This document shows positions 16,568 through 19,252 of a DNA stretch of 19,252 bases, piece by piece. Where the stretch lies: contig JAAVTG010000443.1 of the NCBI GenBank assembly GCA_011947345.1, positions 1 to 19,252 on the forward strand, given 5' to 3'. The position numbers and the translations under genes were made by a program. Below the pieces are notes generated by a model. The model saw only the letters and a program-made list of their open reading frames with translations, did no database searches and had not been told where the DNA came from. Each line of letters starts with the position of its first letter. Position 1 is the first letter of the stretch. This DNA is from Phytophthora quininea (lineage: Eukaryota > Oomycota > Peronosporomycetes > Peronosporales > Peronosporaceae).

Positions 16568-19252
16568 ATGGACACCGACGACAGCAGCGAACTGTCAATC
16601 CCGACGATCAGGTATGATAGTGGCAAGACGCTCATGGCGCGGGGTCCTTTGGAACTGCACGAGCACATGGCTTCTCGCATTGAAAAGCACTGGGAAGGGA
16701 ATTGCCGCAGATGGAGGTGCGTTTCAAGGACGTCTCGGTGTCAGCAGACATTGTGGTCAAGGATAAAAATGCCACCGGAACCGAGCTACCTACGCTCACG
16801 AGCGAGTTGTCGAAGACTATCCGTGGCTTGCTTGTCAACAAGCTCACTGCGAAGAAGCAGATTCTCAAGAATGTGAGCGGTGTGTTCAAGCCTGGCACGA
16901 TCACGCTCGTGATCGGTCAGCCTGGGTCAGGCAAGTCCTCGCTCATGAAGTTGTTGAGCGGCCGCTTCCCAAGTGGGAAGAACGTAACAATTGATGGCAA
17001 CGTCACGTACAACGGCATCTCTGAGATGGAGCTGCACAAGCGCGTACCGCAGTTTGTTTCGTACGTCCCGCAGCGCGACAAACATTACCCCAAGCTGACT
17101 GTGAAAGAGACACTGGAGTTTGCACACGCATGTTGCGGTAGCAATCTCTCTGAACATGATGCGAACTCTCTCGTGCACGGCACCCCGGAAGAAAACTTAA
17201 AGGCATTGGAAGCAGCTCGAGCGATGCTCAAGCACCACCCAGAGGTCGTGATCCAGCAACTTGGTCTCGACAATTGCCAGGACACTATCGTTGGAGACGC
17301 GATGCTGCGAGGCGTATCTGGGGGCGAGCGCAAACGAGTGACAACAGGAGAGTTGGCGTTCGGGAACAAGTACGTAATGATGATGGACGAGATCAGCACG
17401 GGGCTCGATAGCGCTGCCACCTTCGACATCATCACCACCCAGCGCAGTATCGCCAAAAAGTTCCGCAAAACGGTTGTGATCTCTCTACTCCAGCCCTCAC
17501 CCGAAGTGTTTGCTCTTTTCGACGATGTCATGATTTTCAACGACGGCCACATCATTTACCATGGGCGGTGCGCAGAAGCTTTGGAATACTTCGAGAACTT
17601 GGGCTTCAAATGTCCTCCGAGTCGCGACGTAGCAGATTTCTTGATGGACATGGGCACCAACAAGCAGTTTCAGCACCAAGTGAAGCCCACGGGTGCGCGT
17701 GAAATCCCTCGATCCCCAAGTGATTTTGCAGCAGCGTTCCAGCGCTCATCGGCTTATTCGAGCTTACTGGCTGATCTCGATAGGTCCGTGAATTTTGGCC
17801 TTGCAGAGGATATGAAGACGCAAATTCTTGTTCGACCCGAGTTCAGCCAGAGCTTTTGGGACAGCACTTTTCTGCTGATGCAGCGGCAACTGACAATCAC
17901 GAGGCGTGAGATGTCGGCACTTGTTGGGCGTATGACCATGAGCACCATCATTGCATTGCTCTGCTCGAGCGTTTACTACCAATTCGACACGACGGATGCG
18001 CAGTTGGCGATGGGAATCATGTTCGAGTCGATTTTGAATTTATCGGTGGGCCAGTCAGCGCAGATTCCGACGGTCATGGCTGCTCGCGAGGTTTTTACAA
18101 GCAGCGTGGTGCAAACTTTTTCCGTACGGTGTCTTACGTACTTTCCAGCTCTGTGGTCCAGCTTCCGCCCATTATTGTGGAGACCGTGATGTTTAGCGCT
18201 ATCGTGTACTGGATGTGCGGCTTCCTGAGTTCGGTCTGGAGTTTTTTGATTTTTGTGGCGGTGCTTTGTTTGATCAACATTGCGCTTGCAGCGTTCTTTT
18301 CTTTCTGGCGTCGGCATCACCAAATCTCAACGTGGCCAACCCACTGTCTAGCGTTTCAATCGTGTTCTTCGTGCTGTTTGCGGGTTACACCATCACAAAG
18401 GACCAAATTCCGGACTACTTGATCTGGACCTACTGGATCAACCCCGCGGCATGGGGAGTTCGCGCCCTCGCAGTCAACCAATACATCAACGCGCATTTTA
18501 AAAAGTGCGAATACGCTGGAATCGACTACTGTGCGACGTACAACATGACAATGGGCGAATATTCGCTTACGACCTATGAGGTTCCATCCGATAAATTTTG
18601 GCTCTGGTACGGACTTGTCTTCATGGTGGCCACGTATTTTTCTTTTATTTCTCTCGGTCGTCGCGTTGGAGTACCATCGCTACGAAAGTCCAGAGAATGT
18701 TGTCTTGGACACGAAAGATAGACCCGACGCTAAGGACGGCTACGTCATCGCTCGAACACCGCGCAGCTTTCCCTCGACAGACGCATCCGTTATTTCCGTT
18801 GAGTCATCGAAAACGAAGCCTTTCATCCCCGTCACGGTTGCGTTCAAGGATTTGCGGTACACGGTTCCAGACCCGACCAACGGGAAGAGCACAATTGACT
18901 TGCTTAAAGGTATCAGTGGATATGCACTCCCGGGAACAATTACGGCGTTAATGGGATCTTCCGGTGCTGGTAAGACGACCCTCATGGACGTGATTGCCGG
19001 GCGCAAGACAGGCGGCAAGATCCGGGGTCAAATTTTGCTGAATGGTTATCCTGCTACAGACCTGGCCATCCGCCGCTCCACGGGCTACTGCGAGCAGATG
19101 GATATCCACTCGGAAGCATCGACCATCCGTGAAGCACTGACATTCAGTGCTTTCCTGCGCCAAGGCGCGGATATCAATGATAGCAACAAGTACGATTCCG
19201 TGAAGGAATGTTTGGACTTGCTGGACCTGAACTCGATCGCCGATCAGATCAT
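16568..19252 (+). CDS. PDR-type (full-size ABCG) ABC transporter, cut by right edge in NBD2, five frameshifts
   Basis: Pleiotropic-drug-resistance transporters sit in the plasma membrane and export hydrophobic compounds with ATP. The order NBD1-TMD1-NBD2 is the PDR arrangement. The ATG at 16568 starts MDTDDSSELSIPTIRYDSGK. NBD1 has Walker A GQPGSGKSS at 16915-16941, signature VSGGERKRVT at about 17318-17347, and Walker B MMMDEISTGLDS with the catalytic glutamate retained, unlike fungal PDRs whose NBD1 is degenerate. TMD1 covers about 17860-18690 and has the PDR features VYYQFD, a broken VF-YKQR motif and the large loop with paired cysteines (CEYAGIDYC) before its last helix. NBD2 begins near 18830, with Walker A GSSGAGKTTLMD at 18955-18990 and Q-loop TGYCEQMDIHSEAST. 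Frames shift at 16692-16699, 18092-18096, 18297-18300, 18637-18641 and 18643-18646, each one base short in a G or T run. The second half of NBD2 and TMD2 lie outside. Confidence 0.92.

Noticed and set aside
1..19252. Genes as pseudogenes
   Set aside because: All breaks are single-base losses at homopolymers with conserved sequence on both sides, and key motifs are intact; sequence error is the simpler explanation.

Overview
The window looks like nuclear DNA of an oomycete, most likely a Phytophthora-like member of the Peronosporales. The grounds are GC-rich, compact genes; very short GT-AG introns (63, 63 and 58 bp); start sites preceded by oomycete-type initiator sequences (TCATTTC-like); a full-length PDR/ABCG transporter; and sulfite reductase subunits of the fungal/oomycete type with pyruvate:ferredoxin-oxidoreductase (PFOR)-like domains. 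The species assignment is inference from remembered family resemblance; no search was run.

Layout: (1) 1-1420, minus: N-terminal part of the sulfite reductase beta (hemoprotein, MET5-like) subunit, running off the left edge. (2) 1421-2131: divergent intergenic region. (3) 2132-3112, plus: uroporphyrinogen-III C-methyltransferase, the first siroheme-specific enzyme, with an unusual C-terminal membrane segment. (4) 3113-3289: short spacer with a perfect 26-bp palindrome. (5) 3290-4809, plus: dynactin subunit 2 (p50 dynamitin), four exons. (6) 4868-12038, minus: one very large gene for a secreted-then-anchored surface protein, with signal peptide, eight-cysteine domain, Ser/Thr/Pro mucin-like stalk containing about 29 copies of a 132-bp (44-residue) repeat, and about seven C-terminal membrane segments of TRP-like type. 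(7) 12039-12755: intergenic. (8) 12756-16188, plus: sulfite reductase alpha (flavoprotein, MET10-like). (9) 16568 to the right edge, plus: PDR-type ABC transporter, cut in its second nucleotide-binding domain.

Genes 1, 3 and 8 belong to one pathway. The methyltransferase makes the precursor of siroheme, the beta subunit carries siroheme and a 4Fe-4S cluster, and the alpha subunit passes NADPH electrons to it to reduce sulfite to sulfide. Their co-location, with genes 1 and 3 divergent from one intergenic region, suggests a sulfate-assimilation cluster interrupted by dynamitin and the surface protein.

Five of the six protein genes are broken into frames at a total of 19 places. Every break behaves as one missing base, and every one falls in or beside a homopolymer run. 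This is the signature of uncorrected long-read consensus error rather than gene decay, so the genes are annotated as intact loci with sequence-level frameshifts.
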